Source: Tubiluchus corallicola (lineage: Eukaryota; Priapulida; Priapulimorpha; Priapulimorphida; Tubiluchidae). From it: DNA of 64,000 bases. The stretch lies in contig JAQGDQ010000004.1 of assembly GCA_030141605.1 (NCBI GenBank), positions 1,240,001-1,304,000 on the forward strand, given 5' to 3'. The translations under genes were made by a program, and so were the position numbers. The notes beneath the pieces were generated by a model. It saw nothing but the letters and a program-made list of their open reading frames with translations. It made no database searches and was not told where the DNA came from. Positions within the stretch are counted from its first letter, which is position 1, and each line of letters begins with the position of its first letter. Shown one piece after another: positions 36,301 through 47,557 of the stretch.

Positions 36301-39300
36301 CAAACCTTACTTTGTTATATTATATATGCCTGTAATCCCTAGGGCATAAGGTTTGTAAAAAAGTTTCGTGGACATTTTTTCAAAGTCATTAAAGCCTTTA
36401 AAGGCAACTCTCATTCTGTCAGCATAGTTAGTCGGTTTATGTGTATATTTCATGCTATAGCCCCAACATTGGCATTCTCCGCCCCCAATTTATGTACCAA
36501 ATGAAAGGTCTTGATCAACTTTCTTTTCATTAATGCTTTTTTTAATCGGAGCAACTGGAAGAGGACAAAAAAAACTGCCAAAATGCAACCTCTTGCTCAC
36601 ACTTAATTTTTATATTACGGCAGACCAAGATTGCACTGAGCAAGCTGATAATGGTTGGATAGCCTATTCAGTGGAAAGTGTAGTAGATATAGTTTGGTTT
36701 TCCGAGAGGCCTAGTGCTTTCCGCAATCAGTATTTTTCCAAACCAAGCCACTCAATTTTTTATGAAAAAGCTCACAAACAGCCTCCTGTAAAAATATTTT
36801 TGAAACTGTAGGGATGCCTCGAAAAAAATAAGCACATCCCGAAAAGAGGAGGAAATGGCCTCAAGGTGTAAACGCTTTGTTTACGGCGATGTTCACCTTT
36901 CAACGGGAGAGCTTCACCTCACGAAATGGGATGGTGTATTACACAAATCTTTTTCAACCCTCGTGCTGCATACATACTTTTACATACTGTATGGAATACC
37001 CAATTCGAAACTATGCTGCTCATCTACGCATCGTCGTTACCCACTGTTCTACTGTATTTCTTTCAGCCTATTACCACCATTAAACGTGGAAAAGAATATT
37101 AAGTAGAATGTTCGTGTTTTAAAGATTATAAGTTTATTTATAAGCAAAACCATTTGGGGCTTAAAAAATGTTGAGAAGAACACTGACAGAAAACTGCTCG
37201 TTTGCAACACATTAATGGAGAGACCTTAAATGATCTTGAGTGTTACCAGAAAAACGACCATTAAACTTTTTTTGGAAAACTTATGCTTAAGTAGTTTGAA
37301 TCTATACAGTATGAAAAATTAACATCTGGTGCCATTTTTGAAAACTACACCCTACTAATTCTGGCATGCACATTTGCCATGTTCACACTGGAAAGTTTTC
37401 TGTTGCAATTTTAGTCTAATAGCAAACTTGCTAGTGTGAACTGGTTTGCGAGTGCCTGCTGGCATAAAAATTGAACATGCTCTGACAGTTGTTGCAAGTT
37501 GATTTACCATAAAGTGTGAACGCATCACAAATTTACTGTTAGCAGCTTTTGACACTTCTTGCAGGGAATAGAATCTATTTTTTCCTAGGACTTATGACTG
37601 CTTTCTAGAACAGTATCTTACGTGAAACCTTGGCAACGTGCCAAGAATAATTTCTCACTAGTCTGAAAGCTGCTGCAAGATCTGCCGCGAGACTTTTGCT
37701 CGCGCTTAATACTGCAGAGTAACTAGCAGTAGATTTTGCTCTTTACAGTGAACCCACTTGTAAGTTTCTTACAATGTATAACATGTATAAATGTGTATTA
37801 CTGATGTTGTTCATTTTTTTAACAGCGTTGGACAAATCAGGGTCTTATTGATGCTGTTGTAACATATCTGCCCATAATGTGCAGTTCTGTGTTTTTGAAT
37901 GCGGTATTCACAAGTGAATTGACTTTGGTCGCTCCAGGACAACATATAGGTAAGCATTCATTCCCATAGCAGATTAGAATAAAAAAATTGACAAGGAGAA
38001 CACTTTTATAAATAATACTTTGAAAATTTGTATGTTCAATCTATTGCTTAGGAAGTAGTAAGAAATTCAAAGTACTTTTTTTGAGAATCTCAACTTAATA
38101 ATGAAAAAAAAGTAGTGACCAAAATTTTTATGAAGAATTGCAACATTTTCACTATCGAAATTCAAAACCATAATAAATTAATGATGCACTTTGGTTCTCT
38201 TTGTCTGTTGATGCCATACATAAATGAATGAATGGAAATTTTATTAGCCCGTTAATATTTAGATACAGTCAATCCTCTTCATACCACCCCTTTTGGATCG
38301 GAAAAAAGTTGGAAGTTTGAGTTATAGTGAGTTTGGTGTTATAAAAAGGTGTGTTTTTTTGCCACAGACGAATCGCAAGACAGTCAGACAAGTGTACACA
38401 GATTAGGGTCCTCAATTTTCGTTCTATAGGTTAATGAATTAAAAGAAAATTAGTAAATTAATCATCTGTGAATTAATGACACTCAAAATAAGTTACCTTT
38501 AATAATAAAATTTTGTTTACATATACTCAGTTACACATAAAAGACTGTAGGCCCACTGCTCCATTAATCATGTCTATGTGAAAAGATTAATTCACAACTA
38601 TAATTTTCTGCTTGGATTTGTTTGAATAAGCAAATATCATGCTTCACGCTTGTGAAAAAGAGCCACTTGTTTTTTGTCAGTTTCCATTAGCACCATGTGG
38701 CACTTTCACAGTAATAATACTATGATTATACAATGTACATTATAGCTTGCAAACAATGCAAACAATCAGAACATAATGGCATGCATTCTTCTATACAACA
38801 CATGGCATCTGGCCAGTGTCAGTGACTGGTGTAGAGCAGCCTATGATGGCTGGCATTATACCAAGAAGCTCTTGGCATTAGCTGAGACTGTTGGTGCCTG
38901 GCGGTATTTCCCTATTGAACACACACAGACATGCACATAAATATATATATATATTATATATATATATATATATATATTCCTAGCTATTAAATTGACCAGC
39001 CTATAACATAAATAATAATAATATAAGCTTATTTTATCATAAACTTGAAATTACAATTAGAACAAACAATATTTCACCATAATAATATATGCTGTTATTA
39101 TAGATGTTTTAGTCCGGTCAATTTAATAGCTAGGACTACATCTTCATAAACATGTATAGTGTGTAAATTTTCATGGGATGGCAAAAAAGAATCACTGATC
39201 AAAATAATTGTAATAAACTTCATGCTAGTAAGTTCAGTAGCAAAAGATGATAAAAAAGAGAGAATGAATGTGTATTTGCTTTGTATTCCATGAAATGCGT

Positions 39301-39861
39301 GTCTTATCTTATCTTATCTTATCTTATCTAAATTTATCTTAAACACTTGTGACTAAGCCATAAAGTGAAGGAGCATGAATCAGATTTAAATTACATGACA
39401 CAGAAGTGGTGCTGACAAGCCAGTGGCATAGCAGTGTTTAATTTTTTTGCTAGATTACTGCTGTGTTTACCTGCTTTTAGGGCAGATTTCTTTTACTTTA
39501 GAGTTCTGCCTGCCCATTGTCTACAAAAGACCTAATCGGCATATGAATGAATGAATGATATCTGCAATATATATGATTAAAGTTCACCTTTAAATTACAT
39601 TTCATTTCATTTTTAGGCAAATGGCTCCTGCTTACGAAGGTTAGCCACATTGTTTTGCATCGAGTAATTAGAGATGTGGGACAGCGTTTGACAGACATTG
39701 ATAAACTGCATTTGGCATTCTGGCCTGGACTACTTGTATATGCAATAGCAACAGCTGGAGTTTTCTTACTATGGTTAGGAAAAAGGAAAAATGAGCGGAG
39801 GGTGCACTTTACTGTCCCCCCTCACACTCCTGTTGGAACTCGTAGTCGTGTACAGACTTAA
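24393..39861 (+). CDS. Major facilitator superfamily transporter, SLC22A18-like (10 exons)
   Basis: Multi-pass membrane protein, 457 aa. Exons: 24393-24644, 25112-25173, 26569-26717, 30403-30535, 30740-30771, 34139-34231, 35199-35380, 35883-35984, 37826-37949, 39617-39861. They sum to 1374 nt and all introns are GT-AG. A basic N-terminal tail (residues 1-48) precedes hydrophobic segments near residues 52-72, 86-105, 113-134, 138-158 and 165-187. A hydrophilic central part follows, then six more segments from about 240 to 440, ending in a basic tail. The second half resembles the C-terminal half of SLC22A18 in spacing (for example GHIINVVLLGLVLPKLAEKI against the helix 8-9 loop), but identity is low. 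The substrate is unknown. The frame closes only with the 32-nt exon. Exons 2, 4 and 5 were found by phase and splice signals and are less certain than the rest. Confidence 0.72.
24894..25055 (+). repeat. Direct repeat, copy 2 (intron 1 of the transporter gene)
   Basis: Diverged second copy of 24001-24194, same orientation, ending 57 bp before exon 2. The pair therefore brackets coding exon 1. Confidence 0.75.
25446..25667. mobile_element. PIF/Harbinger-type MITE (TAA target duplication)
   Basis: A 222-bp element with termini TGGTGCATTCAG and CTGAATGCACTG, flanked on both sides by TAA (25443-25445 and 25668-25670). The three-base TWA duplication is characteristic of PIF/Harbinger. The interior is rich in GCGAGT/ACTCGC and GTGTGAAC motifs and is non-coding. 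Confidence 0.7.
27022..29720. mobile_element. 2.7-kb TIR DNA element in intron 3 of the transporter gene
   Basis: The left end (TTTAAAAACGAGTCCGCG, then ACCATGCA) reappears inverted at the right end (CGCGGACGCATTCTTAAA, preceded by TGCATGGT). The imperfect inverted repeats are about 40 bp long. No open frame longer than about 90 residues and no transposase motif inside. Exact ends and target duplication were not resolved, so superfamily is unknown. Confidence 0.55.
30885..31878. mobile_element. Pogo/Tigger-like TIR element
   Basis: The left end CACTAGGCGCTGCTTAATAG matches the reverse complement of the right end (CAGTAGGCACCGCTTAACAG) at 15 of 20 positions. The element is preceded by TA. Interior about 1 kb without a credible transposase; the open frame at 31205-31402 shows no DDE signature. 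Part of the interior (31071-31153) recurs at 10198-10282 in the NNT locus. Confidence 0.6.
32041..32390 (+). repeat. Three-copy unclassified repeat, copy a
   Basis: Matches the reverse complement of 33290-33620 and the direct sequence of 36480-36910. The most similar part runs from GGAAAAAACAAGCACACTCC through GGTCTATAAAGTGTGAGTGT to AGAGATGCCCACTT. Confidence 0.65.
32854..33169. mobile_element. PIF/Harbinger-type MITE (TTA target duplication)
   Basis: 316 bp bounded by TGGTGCATTCAGAG on the left and the related inverted CTTATGTGCCA on the right, with TTA on both flanks (32851-32853 and 33170-33172). The inner parts GGGAGTTTTCT and its inverted match extend the TIR. Same family as 25446-25667. 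It sits between the two inverted copies of the three-copy repeat. Confidence 0.75.
33290..33620 (-). repeat. Three-copy unclassified repeat, copy b (inverted)
   Basis: Inverted relative to copies a and c. Its minus-strand frame contains the peptide DIVWFPTEVYGPL preceded by a glycine/tyrosine-rich segment, and copy c encodes a clearly related DIVWFSERPSAF. This suggests the repeat once carried a protein gene. Confidence 0.65.
36480..36910 (+). repeat. Three-copy unclassified repeat, copy c
   Basis: The longest copy. A frame at 36533-36811 includes NGWIAYSVESVVDIVWF and later EKAHKQPPVKI, with partial matches in copy b (IVWF, then a KCTNSPK-like segment after a stop). The protein family was not recognised. 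Starts near an AAATGAAAGGTCT motif that also occurs in the Helitron-like repeat. Confidence 0.6.
37370..37755. repeat. Possible MITE related in composition to the Harbinger pair
   Basis: Begins near TTCACACTGGAAAG and ends near CTTTACAGTGAA in inverted orientation. The interior is rich in GTGTGAAC, GCGAG and related words as in the MITEs at 25446 and 32854. No target duplication identified. Confidence 0.3.
38261..38350. repeat. Single pogo/Tigger-like terminus
   Basis: CAGTCAATCCTCTTCATACC followed by TTATAGTGAG and GTTATAAAAAGG has the look of a Tigger-family end. No matching second end was found nearby. Confidence 0.35.
38940..38977. repeat. (AT)n microsatellite
   Basis: Alternating AT run directly abutting the left end of the small MITE at 38978. 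Confidence 0.9.
38978..39135. mobile_element. 158-bp MITE with 20-bp inverted ends
   Basis: TCCTAGCTATTAAATTGACC at the left is matched base for base by its inverted copy at 39116-39135. Interior non-coding and AT-rich. No target duplication could be fixed because the left flank is (AT)n. Confidence 0.75.
39302..39331. repeat. (TTATC)n microsatellite
   Basis: About five to six tandem TTATC units. It may be the tail of a minus-strand LINE, but no coding remnant was seen beside it. Confidence 0.8.
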
Positions 39862-40291
39862 CAAAACACAATTTTCTATTTACTTTAGAAGTGAATTTCT
39901 TGATAGAAACTACAGTGTATTAATGTTATACAATGTGGTGGAGGCTAAAAAGTCATCAATGTTAGTTTTACATTAAAATCTACTAATGTGTGACATATTT
40001 TCCAATACTATTACAAGCATTTGGAGTTGAGTTAAAGTCTCAAAAGCTCACCTTGCCATAATATCATGCAGCACTTGCAATATAGCAGCTTATCAAGAAT
40101 TTTCATTTGGGATGCCTGTGTATATCAATTTTCCAGGTCAATAACGAAGTTTTTTCTTAATTTTTGTTTGTCCCCTTCGTTCACCTACACTGTGATTTAA
40201 ATTAATGGGAAAAAAACTGAAGAGATGGAAATACATTTTGCACCCTGTCACGAAGCAATGGGTTACATTACACTATATAGCTTGTTTTTCG

Positions 40292-43200
40292 CTACAGTTC
40301 AGTAACAGGCATTTCTGTAATGTTATCTTGAATAAAATTTGGGTTTATAACACCTCGCATTTCGTTGCTGTCTAGTTGACTTAGATTCATGTTTGGGGAA
40401 ACTTTAGCCAGCTCTCCCGAGTTTGGAGGCAGTGTTTGGTTTCGCTGCACCCCTTCTGGATTGGTGTAGTGCCGTCGACCATTGCCTGGTGAAGTGGCAA
40501 ATGTTACTGTTTTTCCTGTGGCATCACTCTTAGAGTGACCTTTCAGACGTGCTGAAATACAATTCTTTTAAATTAATGTGCTTCAGTACTGGTAACTTGA
40601 TATTGACATATTAGACATTTTTAAGCAATTGAAACTACTCTATTTACCTGTGCACTTGATTTACTTTAAATGCATTTATGTACTGTACTAACAGAGGATA
40701 GAGTGGATTTTACCTATGGCAATTGCAAAAAAGTGCCTATCAACGTAAATGCTTTTGTTTTGCGTTGGCAAAAATTTTCTTAGGGATTTTTAATAAATAA
40801 TATCTCCAAACTTTTCCACCAGCTGCAGCAGAAGACAGACATGGAAACAAAGTGACCTCGGTTGGTCAACAGAGAGTGGACAAGTGGCATTCATTACCCG
40901 ACAGCATTGTATATGTGTCACATGCAAATCAAGAAAGGCAGACTTAAAAGTGAAGGCAAGATCAGAAAAACGTGAAACAAAAATAGTAGTCGTACATACC
41001 ACGTTGAGTGTTTGGCGTTCTATTTATAGAATTATTGCTGTGAGATGATGCAGTTGAAATCTTTCTGGGCATAAGACTGCCAAAACCTATCCTCTCATCG
41101 TCTAGATCAACCTCTCCTTGTAACTCTGGGAAAAAGACAGATTGCATGTTGATACTAATTAAGTGCTACTCTGTAATCATCGTATATATTAATTTCGGTG
41201 GTAATTGTATGTATATATAATCGACGAGGCTACAGCTCCGACGATGGCACCATTTTCGGCATTCTATACATCAAATGAAAGATCCAGACCCACAAATTTG
41301 CCACTGGGGGTTTATTTTTCAAATTAGGTGAACCGGGACGAAATGGGGGGACTTCAAAAATGGGCAACACTTATATCTCTTATTTCTGGAGAACGGGAAT
41401 GGGCCGGGGGTGGTGGTGGTAATGGTTAAATAGCCCGTTCAATGGTGGGTGTTGTAGGCATATTTAGAATTCGTGGGAGGGCCACAGCGTTTTCCCGGAC
41501 CCACCTCCCAATTTTTTCGAAATTTAGGTCAAACAGTCTATAGAAAAAACGTTCGAGTGACCCTGGTGGGACTCTTCAAAGGAGATATGCAGCTCTTTAG
41601 AGAGAGGAGAAACAGGGCTGCATGATGGTGTGGGCTGTATTTTAGCACGTCTCCACTATGAGGTGCTATGAGAAGAGTTGATTGGAGGTTCCATTTTGGG
41701 CGTTTTTTGCTTGGAAAACTGCTGACATAAAGCCATTGTTCTGACGTTATCCATTATACTCTGCTTATAACCTTGAGTAAATGCTGCTACTGGCTTTGCG
41801 TTATAAATAGGGACTATGTAGGATGTTCGCATATTATTCAATATAAGTGTAATAGTAAGCATTTTTTTGCCGGGCTCTGCTAGTTTTACTATTAATTTCA
41901 AGAATGTCACTTTTGCTATGAACTGCACACAGTTTTGTCTAATCAAGAAATAACATTAAAATAGCTGCTCTGCTGAAAATTGCTTTTTAACCGAGAACTC
42001 AGATGTTCCAAATGTATGACTTCCTTCCAGAAACAATGTTACTGGAATATGTAATTAAACTGCATTCCCAGAGAGATAATGCTGTGATGTGCCATAGTTT
42101 TTGAACAGTAAGTCCACAACTACCATTTTGATTAAAAGTCTTGTTAAAAAGATGTTGGGACTTAATGCTTCAGTTCTAGAACGTTTCTGGAGTACAAGAA
42201 ATTTAATCATTAATTGCTTGAAAATTTTCAAAAAAAGAAAGCGGTAGAAACATTACAGAGCTGAAAACTATTCATTAGACTTTAAATCTGTTGTTTAATT
42301 GATCCCCCACTGAAAATGAATGAAAGGCCTATGGCTAGGCTCAGTTACGGTTACTATAAATAAACTTTTGAGACCAGCTGCATGTTGGCAACCCACAAAC
42401 TAACAATTTGCTGCACAAGTGGCACGTATTCTGTCAATGACCTCTTGTAGAATTGATAAATCAAAACACTTTTTTATAATTAGTTCTTTACTCTCTCTAG
42501 ATTCAAACTTGTTTCTCGTTCATTTAGACGTCAAACCGCTGCTGTAAGATGCCATGCTGCTGTCAGGGTGCCACTTGACAATAAACTACAAAGTTGCCGT
42601 TTCAATTTCTAATGTAGATGGAAAGCTGTACCAACCAGCTACCAACTTGCAAGTTGGTTACTGCTAAATAGTTACAATTAAAAATGACATTCACAGCTAC
42701 ATCTCCACATTTTGTTTGGTTGCCATTTATCTACACAATCAGCTTCTGGTGATAGTGTAATAAAATAGAAAAGAAATAAAGTGTAATAAAATAAAAAGAA
42801 ATAACTGGACCTATAATCTGTCTCCAAGTTTAAGTAGATGTACCGACTGTGCTAAACGTACCTGTGTTAGATACAGCTGCTTCTTCAACCCATTCTTCTT
42901 CAGTAAGTTCATCGCATTGTGGCGTTGTCAGCAACAACAGATTTTCACTGCTGCCAGTCATGAGCGACCTGCGCACATTCATCACTGCATCACCTCGACT
43001 CTCAATCTGACGTGATAGGTGGTCAAACCGTTTATCCAATTGTTCTTGTTGTTTACTATCTTCAACTGCATTCTTGATGCGATTAAACCACAAATCATGC
43101 GAGTCTTCAGATTTTACAGAAATCTTCGATTTTGGAAACTTCAGCAAAATAATACTAGTCTTTTTCACATGCTGTGTTACTGTTTCTATATCTGTCAGAT

Positions 43201-43414
43201 TTATAGTTTCTTTGGGTGGTTTTACTTTATCATCTTCATTTGCAAAATCGGTGGACGTTTTGAAGAACACAAGTTGGTTAGTTTTTAATACTGCATAACG
43301 TTTCTTCCACTGTCCCATGACTGTGTTTTTATGAACTTCAATCTGTCCCTCGTGCAATATAGCAGTTTCATTGAAACCCGTGTCAAATTGAAGTTTGACA
43401 TAACTTGTGCTCAT
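40292..43414 (-). CDS. PH-domain protein of unknown function (3 exons)
   Basis: Spliced 312-aa protein. Exons on the minus strand: 43414-42862, 41125-41000 and 40551-40292 (553 + 126 + 260 nt, frame closed, both introns phase 1 and GT-AG). Residues about 20-119 form a pleckstrin homology domain: the first strands carry GQWKKRYAVLKTNQLVFFK and the final helix carries the conserved tryptophan in DLWFNRIKNAVE. PH domains bind phosphoinositides or proteins at membranes. The remaining two thirds are low in hydrophobics, rich in Ser/Asn/Pro, with RSLMTGSSENLLLL, a serine-rich RKISTASSHSNNS stretch that could be phosphorylated, and an acidic segment TEEEWVEEA. No second domain recognised and the orthologue is unknown. 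An acceptor 8 nt before the ATG suggests a 5' UTR intron. Converges on the transporter gene with 430 bp between stops. Confidence 0.82.
41180..41883 (+). mobile_element. Helitron-like repeat, copy 1 (in intron 1 of the PH gene)
   Basis: Same sequence family as 47458-48345 over most of its length. It starts TCGTATATATTAATTTCGG after an A and ends CTGCTAG before a T. A TC start, a CTAG end, no TIRs and insertion between A and T fit a non-autonomous Helitron; a convincing 3' hairpin was not seen. Confidence 0.5.
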
Positions 43415-44378
43415 TGTGGTTACTATTGTATAAATCACAGTTACAGAATACTTGTCAAAATTCAAAATACAATTCACTGATAATGAACATTAATAATATT
43501 GTTCAACTAATATTATTTACTGTAACATCATTAAAGAAGACTAGTGATGGGATGCAGGCAAGCAGGATGCATACTTCCTTATACTAGATACTCAGTCATG
43601 TATAACAGGAAATACAGTGTGTATATTCAGTCGATTTGCCGCCTACACTGTTTTATTTTAAGAATGAGGAATATACTCGTTTCAGCAACAGGAAGAGATG
43701 GCACTCTGTCAAACTAATTTATTTTTGTTTGTCAATGTATTTTTATTTTTGTCTGAGAATAAGAATTCCATAGCTAGCATGTGTTAATTTTACAACTACA
43801 TGTAACGTTTTATTTATTATTAACTTCTAAAATATGTATATAAGTAAAAAACTGCTTTTTTAAATTTCTGTATGAATACGAACACAATTTCTCTCAAAAC
43901 TTCTATAAAAAGCATGTACTGCACAAATGGAAAAACACAAAAGCATACATGGTTGAAGTATTTTAAATTACATTCACTTGTGTGAATCTGTAGGTTCAAC
44001 AAAATTTAATATCATTTAAGTAAGTAGCTTTAACAAATGAACAACAGGCATATAAAGCAAATGCAACAATTCATTTCCACGATTTTCGTGACATTGCCAC
44101 TTTTGACGTAATTAAATACTAAAATCAGTTTCTCTATTAAACTGATGTGGTTACACATCTGAGTGTAACTTTATAAATGAATGTTGCCTACAATTAGTTG
44201 ATATAGCAGCTGGTGTCTGGACTAAAACTGCCTGAAGAAGGCATAGCTACCTAGGACTTAGCTTGTAATGCCATTAATTCACTTACTGCTAAAAAACTTG
44301 CTACCTTTGAGCTTCAAATAAAACACTTTTTATCATCAACCTAGGTTTAAAAAAGCATTCTTGGACAGCCAGTTTCCC

Positions 44379-44815
44379 CTGTAGCGGATAGCCCTATAGG
44401 CTGAAGCCTAAGGCCCGGGATCAAAAGGGGCCCGGCAAAATAAAACGAAAAAAAAAATTTTTTTGTAAAAAAAAAATAAATTGACAAAAGAGCAAGGGCT
44501 CTTTTTTTTCAAAAGTCAGTCACTATATTTCAAATCAAGTTTACACAATTCAAGTTTACACAATTTAAGTTTACACAATTCACGTTTACACAGTTTAAGT
44601 TTAAGTTCAAAACTTCAGTTTCCGAATTTTTCTGGGGGCAAAGTCATTTATAATTTCTGAAAAGTCCATTTTATCACAATCGGTGGACAAAAACTCACAA
44701 AATTAAACAAACTTACAAACGACGACAAAAACACGTCAGCTCAGCAGTGTAGCAACATTTAAAAGGCCCGTTCCAAGCTCAAGCCTAAGGCCCATAAAAT
44801 CATAATCCGCCGCTG
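44379..44815. mobile_element. hAT MITE with perfect 8-bp TSD
   Basis: 437 bp with ends CTGTAGCGGAT / ATCCGCCGCTG and longer inner similarity (GCCTAAGGCCC at both ends, inverted). It is flanked by perfect AGTTTCCC duplications at 44371-44378 and 44816-44823. Interior has A- and T-runs and a short tandem array, no coding. Lies between the PH gene and NOP58. Confidence 0.9.
44536..44606. repeat. Tandem repeat inside the hAT MITE, 15-16-bp unit
   Basis: About four to five units of CAAGTTTACACAATT with single-base changes. Confidence 0.85.
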
Positions 44816-45240
44816 AGTTTCCCACCTTCTGTTTAGGGCAGTAATTGCTGTACTCACAATGCAATTGTCATTTTAATTGTGTTGGAGTCACTGGCCAGTG
44901 CAAAATGGGGAAAAATTCATACATTAGGAACTATACTGGAAAAAATTTAAAACTTTACCATGTGCATTATTTCCTACTGAAGGCATGTCTTCATCTAACA
45001 AAGGTTCAGTTAACACTACAGTTTTGTGGAACACATTAAGCAATGATTTACTGTTGATAGTAAGAAAAAAGAAGAAAGTGTTTGGCAAAAATTTGCTACT
45101 TCATTTTGGAGTTGCAGGAAACGCTGTATGTCAGGTGCAAATTCACGTACTCTGTGCTTTTACATGCTACATACAGGGTAAAAAACAAAAAAATAAAAGA
45201 AAACAATTAGCTAGCAGTTTGCTCTTGCAATTTTGAAGAG

Positions 45241-45246
45241 TTTATT
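45241..45246 (-). terminator. Poly(A) signal of NOP58
   Basis: AATAAA on the minus strand about 73 nt beyond the NOP58 stop codon; no other candidate is closer. Confidence 0.6.
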
Positions 45247-45318
45247 TTGACTGATGGAATTCCAAATGCAGTACGTAGCAAGTCTGAGTTGTTGGCTCCT
45301 GCATTAACAAAAAATGTC

Positions 45319-47491
45319 TCACTCGTCTGATTGTTCCGCTTTCTTTTTCTTTTTCTTCTTTTTCTTCTCCGAAGTACTCAAACTGTCATCTGCATTAAAT
45401 TTAAACAAATTTGCACTTTAATATTAAAAACTGATGTTTTATATTACTTTACACTTATTACTTACAATATTCACATACTTCAACTTAAACACGAATGTCA
45501 GTAAATGATTCTTAAAAAAATTTGAATCCAAATTTCAAGAGTAATAAAAATACAGATCACGGCATTTTTGTGAATTTTTTTAATGCAAAGCTCTTCTGGG
45601 AGGGTTGGGAGAGAGGTATAGAACTGTAATGTATGTAACATTCACAACGGTTTACCTGCTTATTCAGCATACGTACCTGTTGGGCTACCAACAAATGAAA
45701 TGTTGGTTGCTGCATCCCCGGAACCTTCATGTTTGATGCTCTTTTTTTTCTCTGATGGTGCTTCACCTAAAAACAATACAGAAAAAATCTTTCCAACATG
45801 GCATACACTTGTCACACAAATGCTTAATTAAACAATAAGATCTTCCAAAACAATTTACAGGAAAAGTGCAAGTAAAAGAGCAAAAACTTATCCATATATA
45901 ATACACAGAAAAATAAAAGGTTAAAAAAGAGATGTGAAAGTGACTTCATAAGCATGAAATTAAAGATAAGTATTAAAAATGATAAGCATTTTTGTCGTTG
46001 ACAATTAATGTTAATTAGATGGCACAGCCCAACACTGTCAGCAGTGTAATTGAGAGACTGCAAGAAAGCAGAAATTATTAAACCAAATTGTTTATGACAG
46101 ATTAAAACTTACCAAAAGGCTGATTTGTAGAAACCACAAACTTGGAACTTAAACTTTACTATTCTGAACTTGAACTTGTTCAATCTGACTGGGAGGAACT
46201 TGGACTTGAAACAAGTTCATTTTGCACCTAAATAACTTGGGACTTGAATAAGTTCATTTTTAGAGGAACTTGCCATCACTGTAGTTGTAAATCAGCTGCA
46301 GTTATTCAAGGAAAGCAAATACATTTAGTGCTGTTTGCTAGACTTACTTTCAAAAGTTTAGACTATTATGCTGGCAGGATAACTAATGGCCCAAGGCAGG
46401 TTACTGCTGAACAGCCACAAACCCTACAATAACACCATGTTTAGCGTCACCGCAGACCTGGCAATGTAAGAAAGCTTGACAATAGTGTCTCACAGATAGT
46501 ACTTTCTTTGGTTTATAACCATTAGATTGTTTATAATTAAATGTGTACTTGCTGAACCTGAACTGGTGTCAACATTTAGCTGTGGTGAAGTGACATATTT
46601 ATCTTTCTGTTTAATTCTCCTTTTTCTTTTTAATGAAGCTTTAATGATGTTTTAATGCATCGTACCTGAATGATCAGAAAAAGTTTGGCAAAACTTGCAA
46701 TGTGTATTATTTGCTGAAGAAAGCAACAAAGTTGTAAGAAGACACTGCCATTTTACTGAATTTTTATTTCTGTTTGTAAAAAATGTCAATAATAATAAAT
46801 TAAGAATTTTTAATAAAAGAGTAAAACTAATGATCAACTGATTAACTCTACAAACCTAACACAAAAAGTAAAACTTTGCTTCAGTCGTAGCTTTTTGTTA
46901 CTTTGAATTTAATAAATTGTAGAAACATCACGACAAGCTGTTCATAAAAAATGATAGTTTGATTGATATTGGAATTTATAAATATGGATCACATATTTCA
47001 AAAATAAAATCGCACAAAGTTTGCCCATTACGGGTTAGCATTACACAATTGTATTTATATTGGATGCCAAATGGATGGACACGAGTCACATGTTGAGCAG
47101 ACTAAAGTTCTAACAGAATAATTTGTTCTATGTATGGCAATACTACAATAAGTGCCAGAAGAGACTGAACACTGACCATATCTGTGAATATTTTAAGTGC
47201 GCTTCAAGAATCAAGTGAATTGAAAAGGAATGGACAAGTGCTAATGTGCAGGTGAACACCATTATTAACAGATGATATAGAAAATTTAGTGCACTTTCGA
47301 CCAAGGGTGACTGTCAGGGTAAGTTTATCTGTTCATTTAGCAGTCTGTTTTTGACAAAGAAAGTTGTTAAAGTTTACTCAGTAATACCATTTATTAATCA
47401 AGAATGCTAGTAAAGCCATGCTATAAGTTGATTACTTTGTAACTCAGTTTTACATTATCGTATATATTAATTTCGGTGGTATATTTTATAT

Positions 47492-47557
<66 letters not shown>

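Noticed and set aside
43019-43298. Plus-strand open frames over the PH gene
   Set aside because: They are antisense shadows of the PH-domain exon.
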